Shown piece after piece: positions 1-6,167 of a DNA stretch of 6,943 nt. The stretch's first letter is position 1. Every line of letters starts with the position of its first letter. The stretch comes from Nitrospira sp. (lineage in GTDB: Bacteria; Nitrospirota; Nitrospiria; Nitrospirales; Nitrospiraceae): positions 1 through 6,943 of the forward strand of contig JANYAJ010000361.1 in NCBI GenBank assembly GCA_025361385.1, written 5' to 3'. The position numbers and the translations under genes were made by a program. The notes beneath the pieces were generated by a model that searched no databases, had not been told where the DNA came from, and was given only the letters and a program-made list of their open reading frames with translations.

Positions 1-1
1 G

Positions 2-1054
2 AACGATATCCAGACCCTGTTGCGCGGCGTCTTTCAGACCAAGAACCGGTTCACCATCGCAATCTCCGGCACCGGCTCAGCCGGGATGGAAGCGTCGATG
101 GTGAATATCGTTGAGCCGGGCGATACCGTGATCGTCGGGGTTAATGGTGTGTTTGGCACAAGATGGGCCACCATCGTCGAGCGTTGCGGCGGAAAAGCCA
201 TTCGCGTAGAGGCTCCCTGGGGGCAGATCATAGAACCAGAGGCCATCGAGCAGGCACTACGCCAATCCGGCCCGGTGAAGGCCGTGGCCATCGTCCATGC
301 CGAAACCTCGACCGGCGTCTGGCAGCCGCTTGAGCCTATCGCCCGCCTCTGCCGCGAACATGACACCCTGTTCCTCGTCGATGCCGTGACCTCGTTGGGA
401 GGCGCCCCGGTCGAGGTCGATCGTTGGGGCATCGATGTCTGTTATAGCGGCACACAGAAATGTCTGAGTTGTCCACCAGGATTGTCTCCCTTCACCCTCA
501 GCGAACGTGCATTGACTGCGATCAAAGCCCGGCGCGCGCCCTGCCAGAGTTGGTACTTGGATCTGTCGTTGATCGCGGACTACTGGGCTGAAGGCACGAG
601 GGCCTACCATCACACGGCCCCGATCTCTATGCTCTATGCGCTACGGGAATCGTTGCGCCTCGTCGACGAAGAAGGATTGCCGGCTCGCTTCAAGCGCCAT
701 CAACTCAATAGCGACGCCGTGGCCGCGGGCTTGATCGAACTTGGACTTCAGCCCCTTCCCCCCACCGGATATCGACTCCCGATGTTGACCTGTGTCACGG
801 TCCCCTCTCATATTCCTGAGGCCGAGATACGGACGAAGCTACTCTCGATCTATGGCATTGAAATCGGCGGAGGGCTCGGCCCTCTCACAGGAAAGGTCTG
901 GCGTATCGGCTTCATGGGCGAATCATCGACCGAAGCACACGTCTTAACCCTGCTCAATGCGTTGGAAGAGATCTGTATTCGCGGCGGATGGTTGTCCACT
1001 CCAGGAGTCGGACTCCAAGCCGCCGCACGGGTCTATAGCCGCAGGGCATCTTAA
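2..1054 (+). CDS. Class V PLP-dependent aminotransferase, alanine/serine-glyoxylate type (5' partial)
   Basis: This is a PLP enzyme of aminotransferase class V (fold type I), of the alanine/serine-glyoxylate aminotransferase or PucG-like group. It would move an amino group from serine, alanine or a related donor to a 2-oxoacid such as glyoxylate or pyruvate in the cytoplasm. The frame is open from base 2 and reads NDIQTLLRGVFQTKN, normal family sequence, so the gene begins upstream and roughly the first 30 residues are missing. The TTG at 20 is internal. Numbering from that TTG, SGTGSAGMEA (16-25) is the cofactor phosphate-binding loop, D121 in DAVTSLGG should contact the pyridine nitrogen, and K147 in SGTQK (codon 458-460) is the Schiff-base lysine. 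The C-terminal small domain is complete. The stop lies 20 bp before the heme protein gene, so the two probably share a transcript. The family is confident. The substrate cannot be read from the sequence, and ureidoglycine-glyoxylate aminotransferase is an alternative. Confidence 0.9.
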   Translation, partial: NDIQTLLRGVFQTKNRFTIAISGTGSAGMEASMVNIVEPGDTVIVGVNGVFGTRWATIVERCGGKAIRVEAPWGQIIEPEAIEQALRQSGPVKAVAIVHAETSTGVWQPLEPIARLCREHDTLFLVDAVTSLGGAPVEVDRWGIDVCYSGTQKCLSCPPGLSPFTLSERALTAIKARRAPCQSWYLDLSLIADYWAEGTRAYHHTAPISMLYALRESLRLVDEEGLPARFKRHQLNSDAVAAGLIELGLQPLPPTGYRLPMLTCVTVPSHIPEAEIRTKLLSIYGIEIGGGLGPLTGKVWRIGFMGESSTEAHVLTLLNALEEICIRGGWLSTPGVGLQAAARVYSRRAS

Positions 1055-1058
1055 CGGC

Positions 1059-1064
1059 AAAGGA
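1059..1064 (+). promoter_or_regulatory. Ribosome binding site of the heme protein gene
   Basis: AAAGGA lies 10 nt before the ATG at 1075, in the 20-bp gap after the aminotransferase stop. It supports this ATG as the start. It is the only reasonable Shine-Dalgarno match found before any gene in this window. Confidence 0.55.
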
Positions 1065-1074
1065 CATCACTCAC

Positions 1075-1677
1075 ATGGATAACAAACCATTACTCTGGGT
1101 ACTCGGTGGCGGGTCCTTTGCTTTTGTCGCCGTCCTCACCTACTGGATCTTTGCCCTGACATTGGCCAATCAGATGAAGTCGGATCTCGTTCCGCCGGAG
1201 AAGGCCGCGGCCTACATCAATGCCTTGATCGAAGCTAACCGAAAGAACTACACGGAAAACGTCGTGGATAAACTCCACAAGGCCGGACTCGCGGTCGCGA
1301 TCGAACATTGGCGAGACGAAAAAGGCGTGCCCCTTCCCGCGCAGTTTCTCTTGGAGTCCGGGCGACTGGTCGCGCAAAAGGACCTGAAGTTTTCGTTCCG
1401 GCTCGCCAGCATGACGCCGATCTACGTCTGGAATGGTGCGACGACGGACTTCGAACGAAAAGGGCTCGACGCCGTCACCAAAGATCCCTCAAAACCCTTC
1501 GGGGGGTTCGTCAGGCTCGACGGTGGCCGCTATTACCAAACGGTCTATCCGGACCTCGCGGTCGCCCAATCCTGCGTGACCTGTCACAACGAGCATCCCA
1601 ACAGCCCGCGCCGCAACTACAAAGTCGGCGATGTGATGGGCGGCATCATCATCACCATCCCCATCGATATACCATGA
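1075..1677 (+). CDS. Membrane-anchored monoheme c-type protein, Tll0287-like (DUF3365) domain
   Basis: A 200-residue protein with a hydrophobic N-terminal segment (about residues 6-30) that reads as an uncleaved signal anchor, followed by a domain on the outer face of the inner membrane. The family fold (Tll0287-like, DUF3365, PAS-like) is recognised from the helical stretch near 47-70 (AAYINALIEANRKNYTENVV), the FRLASMTP segment (108-115) and the C-terminal heme motif CVTCH (167-171), followed by NYKVGDVMGGI. C167 and C170 should bind heme covalently and H171 should be the proximal ligand. These are the only cysteines, so the distal Cys known in cyanobacterial Tll0287 is absent. Related domains occur alone or as sensory modules of membrane receptors. 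No output domain is present here, so this could be a ligand or redox sensor or a small electron carrier. Its last bases overlap the amidohydrolase start (ATGA). Confidence 0.85.
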   Translation: MDNKPLLWVLGGGSFAFVAVLTYWIFALTLANQMKSDLVPPEKAAAYINALIEANRKNYTENVVDKLHKAGLAVAIEHWRDEKGVPLPAQFLLESGRLVAQKDLKFSFRLASMTPIYVWNGATTDFERKGLDAVTKDPSKPFGGFVRLDGGRYYQTVYPDLAVAQSCVTCHNEHPNSPRRNYKVGDVMGGIIITIPIDIP

Positions 1678-2903
1678 TGAAATCCTTTGCCATTCGCTCA
1701 GTGCGTGTCATCGACGGGACCGGTCGAACGATCGAACGGACCACGGTGATTATTCGAGGGAAGACCATTGCCGCAGTCGGGCCGGATCGAGAGCTCTCTC
1801 TTCCACGTGGCGCGATCAAGATCGATGGCCGGGGACTGACCCTGTTGCCGGGATTGATCGACTGTCACGTGCACTTCTGCCTCGGAGCCGAGCCGGATGT
1901 CGTCGAGGCGATCGCGAACGAGACGCCCGCGCTGACATTGCTCAAATCGAGCCGGGCGGCGCATCAGACCTTGGAGGCAGGCGTGACCACCGTACGCGAC
2001 GTCGGGTCGCGAGACCATGCCATCTTCACGTTGAAGCAGGCCATCGATATGGGCCTCGTGCCAGGTCCCCGCATCGTCGGAGCGGGCCTGGCCATTTGCA
2101 TGATCGGCGGCCATGCCCGGTTTATCGGCCAGGAAGTGCAAGGAGTCGAACAAGTCCGTGCTGTCGTCCGCACACAAATCGCCGCCGGAGCCGGTGTCAT
2201 TAAAGTCATTGCCTCTGGCGGTGTCCTCACGCCAGGCACCTCGCCGGACCAGGCCCAAATGACGGTGGAAGAACTCAGGGCCGCCGTGGAAGAAGCCGGG
2301 CACGCGGGGCGGAAAGTCGCCGCCCATGCCCATGGATCGTCGGGGATGAAAAATGCCGTCCGCGCCGGAGTCCATTCAATCGAGCATGCCACGCTCATGG
2401 ACGAAGAAGCCGCAACCATGATGCGTGAACAGGGTGTCTTCATGGTCCCGACCCTCTCCGCGCTAGCCACCACTGCCGCCTGCCGCCTCGGGTGCGGGGT
2501 GCCGGACAGCGCGCGCGACAAGGCCAAAGCGATGACGAAACGTCATGCGGTCAGTTTCAAGAACGCCCTGCGTGACGGCATCCAGATTGCGATGGGCACC
2601 GACGCGGGAACGCCCTTTAACTTTCATGGCGAGAACGCCCAGGAGCTCGAACGGATGGTCGCCTTCGGCATGAGCCCGATGCAAGCCATTCTCGCCTCGA
2701 CCTCCGCTGCCGCCCGTTTAATCGGAATTCAGGACCAGGTGGGAACCATCGAGAAAGGGAAAGTGGCCGATCTGCTGCTGATTGAAGGCAATCCGATCCG
2801 TCGCATCGACCTGCTCCGCGAGCGCAGCCGGATTGTCGGGGTCATGCAGGCGGGCAAATGGGCGGCAGGACCTCTCCGGAAAACGATGAATGATGAGCGG
2901 TGA
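1674..2903 (+). CDS. Metal-dependent amidohydrolase, COG1228 imidazolonepropionase/Xaa-Arg dipeptidase-like
   Basis: A 409-residue cytoplasmic hydrolase of the amidohydrolase superfamily. An N-terminal beta-sandwich portion (about 1-58) leads into a TIM barrel. Metal-site elements appear in order: H65 and H67 in LIDCHVH, K177 in GVIKVIASGG (position of the usually carboxylated bridging lysine), the HAH pair at 218/220, H238 in SIEHAT, and D310 in GTDAGTP (catalytic Asp). The C-terminal segment GTIEKGKVADLLLIEGNP (from about 357) is the usual return to the sandwich. Overall it resembles the prolidase-like branch of COG1228 that cleaves dipeptides or N-acyl amino acids, but the substrate is not predictable. 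The start is taken at the ATG in the ATGA overlap with the heme gene, with 1677 as an alternative. No Shine-Dalgarno is seen, which fits translational coupling. The frame stays open further upstream to 1308, but that part lies over the heme gene and has no family similarity. Confidence 0.88.
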   Translation: MMKSFAIRSVRVIDGTGRTIERTTVIIRGKTIAAVGPDRELSLPRGAIKIDGRGLTLLPGLIDCHVHFCLGAEPDVVEAIANETPALTLLKSSRAAHQTLEAGVTTVRDVGSRDHAIFTLKQAIDMGLVPGPRIVGAGLAICMIGGHARFIGQEVQGVEQVRAVVRTQIAAGAGVIKVIASGGVLTPGTSPDQAQMTVEELRAAVEEAGHAGRKVAAHAHGSSGMKNAVRAGVHSIEHATLMDEEAATMMREQGVFMVPTLSALATTAACRLGCGVPDSARDKAKAMTKRHAVSFKNALRDGIQIAMGTDAGTPFNFHGENAQELERMVAFGMSPMQAILASTSAAARLIGIQDQVGTIEKGKVADLLLIEGNPIRRIDLLRERSRIVGVMQAGKWAAGPLRKTMNDER

Positions 2904-2956
2904 ACGCTGCGCCGAGGCTATAGGCACAGTTCAGCGCTCAGCACTCCACGCTCATC
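2892..2956. terminator. Imperfect stem-loop between convergent genes, possible bidirectional terminator
   Basis: GATGAGCG (2892-2899) pairs perfectly with CGCTCATC (2949-2956). Inside, TGAACGCTG (2901-2909) pairs with CAGCGCTCA (2932-2940) at 8 of 9 positions, leaving an 8-nt bulge on one side. The structure covers the end of the amidohydrolase gene and ends 1 nt before the stop of the convergent J-domain gene. Short T-rich stretches follow on both strands but no true T tract, so intrinsic termination is only a possibility. Confidence 0.35.
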
Positions 2957-2957
2957 G

Positions 2958-3599
2958 TTACCTTCTTTCGTAGAACAATTCGAGTGCACTGGCAAAGCCC
3001 TTAATACGTCCCTTGCGGAACACGGCCTCAAGCTGACCACGTAGCGATCTGACGCCTCCCTCATCGCCACGATTCGCCACTCCTTGGGACAGCAGCATCT
3101 CCGTGGCCACTTCGACGAGCCGCTGCTTGCGCCCCTCCATCTCAACCGTAACGAGCTCCTCCATGGCCTCCAAGGCCCGTTCCCGAATGATCGCTTCTTT
3201 GAACGTGTCATATCCTTGATCCGCCACCGTCCGCTCGCGAATCACGGCAAGCTCCGCTTTAATCCGCTTCACGTCTTTCATCAACACGGCGAAGACTTCC
3301 TTGCGTCCTTCATCGAAGAGCTTCAGCTCCATCTCGTCGAGAATAACGGCGGGATCGATCGCTTCATCCCGGGTGGTTTCATCCCCCCAATTAAGTCGAT
3401 CGTAGTTCCGACGCTTCTCCGGATCACCAATGATTTCATACGCCGCATTGAGCTCACGGATCTTGGCTTCAGCCTGTGTGCTCTCGGGGTGGCGATCAGG
3501 ATGGTGCTGAAAGACCAGCTTCCGGTACGCCTTCTTGATCGCGTCGTCGGACGCGTCGCGCGAGACCCCCAGCACCCGATAGAAGTCGATTCGTGCCAT
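2958..3599 (-). CDS. J-domain protein (class III DnaJ-like co-chaperone)
   Basis: A 213-residue protein with a canonical N-terminal J domain (about 3-70): DFYRVLGVSRDAS, helix II IKKAYRKLVFQHHPDRHPE, the HPD motif at 33-35, and the closing helix NAAYEIIGDPEKRRNYD. J domains stimulate the ATPase of Hsp70 (DnaK) and bring it to a client or site. There is no Gly/Phe-rich linker and no CxxCxGxG zinc repeat, so it is not the general chaperone DnaJ. The remaining 140 or so residues are charged and mostly helical by appearance, with a basic C-terminus (about 185-213), and match nothing I recognise. The client specificity probably lies there. The start is the ATG at 3599. No Shine-Dalgarno precedes it, but a TATAGT hexamer ends 7 nt upstream, so the mRNA may be leaderless. 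It is divergent from the DUF6573-like gene and convergent with the amidohydrolase. Confidence 0.88.
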   Translation of the reverse strand: MARIDFYRVLGVSRDASDDAIKKAYRKLVFQHHPDRHPESTQAEAKIRELNAAYEIIGDPEKRRNYDRLNWGDETTRDEAIDPAVILDEMELKLFDEGRKEVFAVLMKDVKRIKAELAVIRERTVADQGYDTFKEAIIRERALEAMEELVTVEMEGRKQRLVEVATEMLLSQGVANRGDEGGVRSLRGQLEAVFRKGRIKGFASALELFYERR

Positions 3600-3606
3600 G
3601 GCGGCG

Positions 3607-3612
3607 ACTATA
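3607..3612 (-). promoter_or_regulatory. Putative -10 element (TATAGT) of the J-domain gene
   Basis: On the minus strand TATAGT is followed by 7 nt and then the ATG at 3599, placing the predicted transcription start at or next to the first base of the start codon. A poor -35 candidate (GTGAAG, 18 nt upstream) is the best I find. The reading as a promoter rests on the good -10 match and its position. Confidence 0.45.
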
Positions 3613-3736
3613 CCATGGGACTTCGCCGGGCTTCACCTTGCCCCCCTGCATTGAACGACTCTAGCCTGACGTGACTCCCAACGGCCTGCGGCGTGCGAAA
3701 TAACCGCTTCAAAATCAGTCTGAATCGCGCGACCCC

Positions 3737-3764
3737 TTGACTTCCCTTCAAAGCGGCTTATGGT
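3737..3764 (+). promoter_or_regulatory. Putative sigma70 promoter of the DUF6573-like gene, apparently leaderless
   Basis: TTGACT (3737-3742) and TATGGT (3759-3764) are separated by 16 nt. Six nt then separate the -10 from the ATG at 3771, so transcription would begin at about the A of that ATG. No Shine-Dalgarno is present, which favours ATG 3771 over the GTG at 3765. Confidence 0.5.
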
Positions 3765-3770
3765 GTGAGT

Positions 3771-4442
3771 ATGACTAATACACCGCCACCCAAAGCCCTG
3801 ACCCACGACGAAAAGAAAGCCGCCGATGCGGCCTTTGCCGGTCGCCCCTTCGATGAGTCCTGGTCTGCTGCCGCCCGAGCCGTCTACGACGGTATTGTGA
3901 AGGCCTTGCCTCCCACAGACGCCGTAAGCCCTGCTCCCTCCACGGTGGAAGCATCCTCGGAGGCTCCGGCCGCGCAGCATGCTCTGCAAGAGGCTCAAGA
4001 GCCTCTCTCGCTCCAGCCGGTCGATGGGCACGAGTTGTTAGAGGGGACGGTCCTGCCTCCGGCCATTCGCGACCGAGACGCGGCCATTCAAGCCGGGACC
4101 TTGATCGACGTGACGCCGACTGCCCTGCAACTTGGTATCACCTTCCCGGTCACGATCACCCGACCGCTCTGGGAAGTGGGCGTTGTCACAACCCACGCAC
4201 TCCCTGAAGAAGATCAAACCAACCGGTTGCGCGACATTCTCATGGCCTTTCGCCTGCGCCTGGCCAGCCTGACGACCGTGTCGCCCCTGCTCGACTTTCC
4301 AGTCCTACTGGCCTTACCGCCAAGCACGATACCGCAACCAGTGCCCTTGTTTGCGCTCATTCAACCGGATCCCACGCACCAGGCGAATGTGACGCTGCTG
4401 CTGCCGAACGAAGTGTCGCTTTCCATCACCTCGCTGAATTAA
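3771..4442 (+). CDS. Uncharacterised protein with a DUF6573-like C-terminal half
   Basis: A 223-residue soluble protein with no signal peptide or membrane segment. Residues 1-45 form a compact charged region (HDEKKAADAAFAGRPFDESWSAA). Residues about 46-85 are rich in Ala, Pro, Ser and Glu and look like a flexible linker. From about 105 onwards the order GTLIDVT, LGITFPVTITRPLW, NRLRDILMAFRLRL, then a hydrophobic strand and VTLLLPNE resembles, from memory, DUF6573, a family of unknown function often met on actinobacterial plasmids and phages. I did not verify this by search, and no catalytic motif is visible. The start chosen is the ATG at 3771; a GTG at 3765 in the same frame would overlap the spacer after the -10 hexamer. 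The gene is a single unit ended by the palindromic repeat and divergent from the J-domain gene. Function is unknown. Confidence 0.75.
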   Translation: MTNTPPPKALTHDEKKAADAAFAGRPFDESWSAAARAVYDGIVKALPPTDAVSPAPSTVEASSEAPAAQHALQEAQEPLSLQPVDGHELLEGTVLPPAIRDRDAAIQAGTLIDVTPTALQLGITFPVTITRPLWEVGVVTTHALPEEDQTNRLRDILMAFRLRLASLTTVSPLLDFPVLLALPPSTIPQPVPLFALIQPDPTHQANVTLLLPNEVSLSITSLN

Positions 4443-4443
4443 A

Positions 4444-4566
4444 CAGGATGCCGAAAAAGTCCGCCAGCTTTGTTCTCGCATCGCTCTGAGACTCAACGTA
4501 CCGCAAGGGTACGCCTCGTCTCCTCGCTCGCTGCGGCCGCGCTGGACGGCCTTTTTGAGCATCCTG
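4444..4566. repeat. 123-bp imperfect palindromic intergenic element (Nitrospira-type repeat), likely bidirectional terminator
   Basis: The ends CAGGATGC (4444-4451) and GCATCCTG (4559-4566) are perfect inverted repeats. Inside them AAAAA (4454-4458) faces TTTTT (4552-4556) and CCAGC (4464-4468) faces GCTGG (4541-4545). At the centre GAGAC (4488-4492) faces GTCTC (4518-4522), and the tip is a perfect 6-bp hairpin CGTACC-GCAAG-GGTACG (4497-4513). The whole element can fold into one long interrupted stem. It starts 1 nt after a stop codon, lies between convergent genes, and places a T run after a GC-rich arm on both strands, so it could end transcription both ways. I recall near-identical sequences as repeats in Nitrospira genomes (memory only). 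The minus strand has an 82-codon frame from 4562 that extends into the neighbouring gene; it is a likely false gene. Confidence 0.75.
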
Positions 4567-4634
4567 CTGGCTCATCGGCTATCATCGAGAACGTCCCATT
4601 CGCCGAACTCCACCAGGACAGAAGCAGTTCCCCT

Positions 4635-5966
4635 TCAACCGATTAAGCCAAATCGCTTCTGAATAAAAGCGTGTTCGTCCGCTTCCGTTGTGATCGTCCC
4701 ATCGATGCGTCCATCTAATAGTTTCCCCAAGATCGTCCCGTACTGCGGTCCTGGCTGCAGCCCCATGGACTGAAGATCTCGTCCCGTGAGTGCCGTCTTG
4801 ATCGTTCGATTCTTCATATAGGCCACAAGTTGTCCCTTCAGGCGACTCAATATCGCCGCTTGCTGCAGACTCATCTGCTTTGCGAGAGCCAGGACGAGCG
4901 CCTCATCCGGGAGGTCTACCAAGAAGCGATAGACCTGCGACGGACGTACGATTCCCTCATCGGCAAGTCTCTTCAGGACACGATCGACAAACTTTCCTCC
5001 GGCACTCACCTTCCTGGCCTGTTCCCGTGACAACGCGAGCCGCCTGATCATCGTCGCCATCACCGCCGGACTCGACTCGCTCGAGAGAGCCATGAAATAG
5101 ACGATCGGCTTGTCGATCCCACGATCCGGGAATCGACCTGTCCACCAGGTCAGCGCCTTGGGAACGGCTGTCACCACTCGCTTCACGTTCGTCGTGTAGC
5201 TCAAACGGCGATGAAGGAACCGGAGCAACGTCAACTGCGACAATCGCGCCATCACTCGCGCCGGATCGCGCTCGCCGAGCAGCAACAGGATTTCGTTCTG
5301 CAATCGAGGACCGGAGAGTTGCTGGATCAGATTCGTGGAGGCCGCTTGTGCGAGCAAACGAATCGTGGTGCGCTCAAGGCGGAACTTGAGCCGTTGTTCG
5401 AACCGGACCGCTCTGAAGATGCGCGTAGGATCGTCCTGAAAGCTGCCTGCATGCAGCACGCGGATCGTACGCGCACGAAGGTCGCTCTGCCCTCCATAGG
5501 CGTCGAGCAGCCGTCCGAACTGTCCGGGATTCAGTTGCAGTGCGATGGCATTGATGGTGAAGTCCCGCCGGTAGAGATCCTCTTCGATCGACGCAGGCTG
5601 AACCGTCGGCAGGACACCTGGCAAGGCATAGGACTCTCGTCTGGTCGTCGCGATATCTATCTTGAGCCCGTCAGGAAAAACCAGCCGCGCCGTCGCAAAC
5701 CGTTCGAATACCGCAAGCCCAGCGCGATAGCGGTCGGCAACCAGTCGAGCGAATGCAACACCGTCTCCTTCAACCGTCAGATCGAGATCCAGGGTCACGT
5801 GCCCCAGCAGCAGATCCCGAACCACGCCGCCCACGACATAGACCCGGCAACCCCGCTCATCCCCGAGCTGCCCAATCTCTCGAAGCAACCCCACCACCCG
5901 ATCGGGAAGCCGTTGAAGTAGCGCTGGTCGATGTGTCTGACTCGCCATAGATCTAGAAGATCGCAT
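4635..5966 (-). CDS. tRNA nucleotidyltransferase / poly(A) polymerase family protein (class II CCA- or A-adding enzyme)
   Basis: A 443-residue class II nucleotidyltransferase that would add nucleotides to tRNA 3' ends (CCA, CC or A) without a template. Visible motifs, in order: the nucleotide-binding loop VVGGVVRD (44-51), metal-binding D60 and D62 in LDLDLT, the likely third carboxylate D104 in KIDIAT, RRDFTINA (133-140) in the sugar and template-recognition region, and DDPTR (178-182) followed by IFRAVRFEQRLKF, at the place of the EDxxR base-recognition motif. The rest is helical neck, body and tail. There is no HD phosphohydrolase motif and no CBS or DHH domain. The DDPTRIFRAVRFEQR wording reminds me of A-adding enzymes, so a separate CC-adding partner may exist elsewhere in the genome. 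The start is the ATG at 5966; an in-frame ATG at 5948 is an alternative, and neither has a clear Shine-Dalgarno. Confidence 0.9.
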   Translation of the reverse strand: MRSSRSMASQTHRPALLQRLPDRVVGLLREIGQLGDERGCRVYVVGGVVRDLLLGHVTLDLDLTVEGDGVAFARLVADRYRAGLAVFERFATARLVFPDGLKIDIATTRRESYALPGVLPTVQPASIEEDLYRRDFTINAIALQLNPGQFGRLLDAYGGQSDLRARTIRVLHAGSFQDDPTRIFRAVRFEQRLKFRLERTTIRLLAQAASTNLIQQLSGPRLQNEILLLLGERDPARVMARLSQLTLLRFLHRRLSYTTNVKRVVTAVPKALTWWTGRFPDRGIDKPIVYFMALSSESSPAVMATMIRRLALSREQARKVSAGGKFVDRVLKRLADEGIVRPSQVYRFLVDLPDEALVLALAKQMSLQQAAILSRLKGQLVAYMKNRTIKTALTGRDLQSMGLQPGPQYGTILGKLLDGRIDGTITTEADEHAFIQKRFGLIG

Positions 5967-6002
5967 GATGGTTCATCTGCCTGGCCAGCTTCATCAGGCC
6001 GC

Positions 6003-6008
6003 ATTGTA
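6003..6008 (-). promoter_or_regulatory. Putative -10 element (TACAAT) of the tRNA nucleotidyltransferase gene
   Basis: On the minus strand TACAAT lies 36 nt before the ATG at 5966, giving a predicted start near 5996 and a leader of about 30 nt. No consensus -35 is present. The -35 window (about 6026-6031) falls inside the palindrome at 6015-6034, suggesting regulated use. Confidence 0.4.
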
Positions 6009-6014
6009 GCAACC

Positions 6015-6034
6015 CTGTTTCGTATTCGAAACAG
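6015..6034. promoter_or_regulatory. Perfect 8-bp-arm palindrome, candidate operator
   Basis: CTGTTTCG (6015-6022) and CGAAACAG (6027-6034) are exact inverted repeats around TATT. The centre lies about 28 bp upstream of the predicted transcription start of the nucleotidyltransferase gene, over its -35 region. No T run follows on either strand, so a protein-binding site is more likely than a terminator. It is not the LexA GAAC-N4-GTTC site. A second small hairpin, GAGGC-GACG-GCCTC, sits next to it at 6038-6051. Confidence 0.45.
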
Positions 6035-6167
6035 ACCGAGGCGACGGCCTCTCTCAGAAAACCCATCTATGCTGATACAAAGAAATAGACTCGCGCTCGG
6101 CGACAAGGAGGCAGTACGGCGGAAAGACATGTCCGTATGGGGAATACAGGCAAGAAAGGGTCCGCGT

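Noticed and set aside
1308..1673. An upstream extension of the amidohydrolase reading frame lying over the heme protein gene
   Set aside because: It is highly Arg-rich with no family similarity, and the overlapping heme gene has strong motifs. The family start fits the ATG at 1674.
1698..2375. A 225-codon open frame on the minus strand opposite the amidohydrolase
   Set aside because: It runs antisense to a gene with clear metal-site motifs. The composition is unusual, with no recognisable domain. It is a shadow of GC-rich codon use.
3084..3674. A 196-codon plus-strand frame opposite the J-domain gene
   Set aside because: It is antisense to a clear J domain, and its apparent sequence is only the complement of conserved codons.
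4314..4562. An 82-codon minus-strand frame starting in the palindromic repeat
   Set aside because: It starts in the repeat and runs into the 3' end of the DUF6573-like gene. This is a typical spurious annotation of a repeat.
5211..5921. A 236-codon open frame on the plus strand opposite the nucleotidyltransferase
   Set aside because: It is antisense to a gene with all catalytic motifs, rich in Arg, Gln and Pro, and has no family resemblance.
6015..6051. The two adjacent hairpins as a terminator for the receiver gene
   Set aside because: No T run follows either hairpin on the minus strand, and they lie more than 110 bp after the stop. An operator reading fits better for the 20-bp palindrome.
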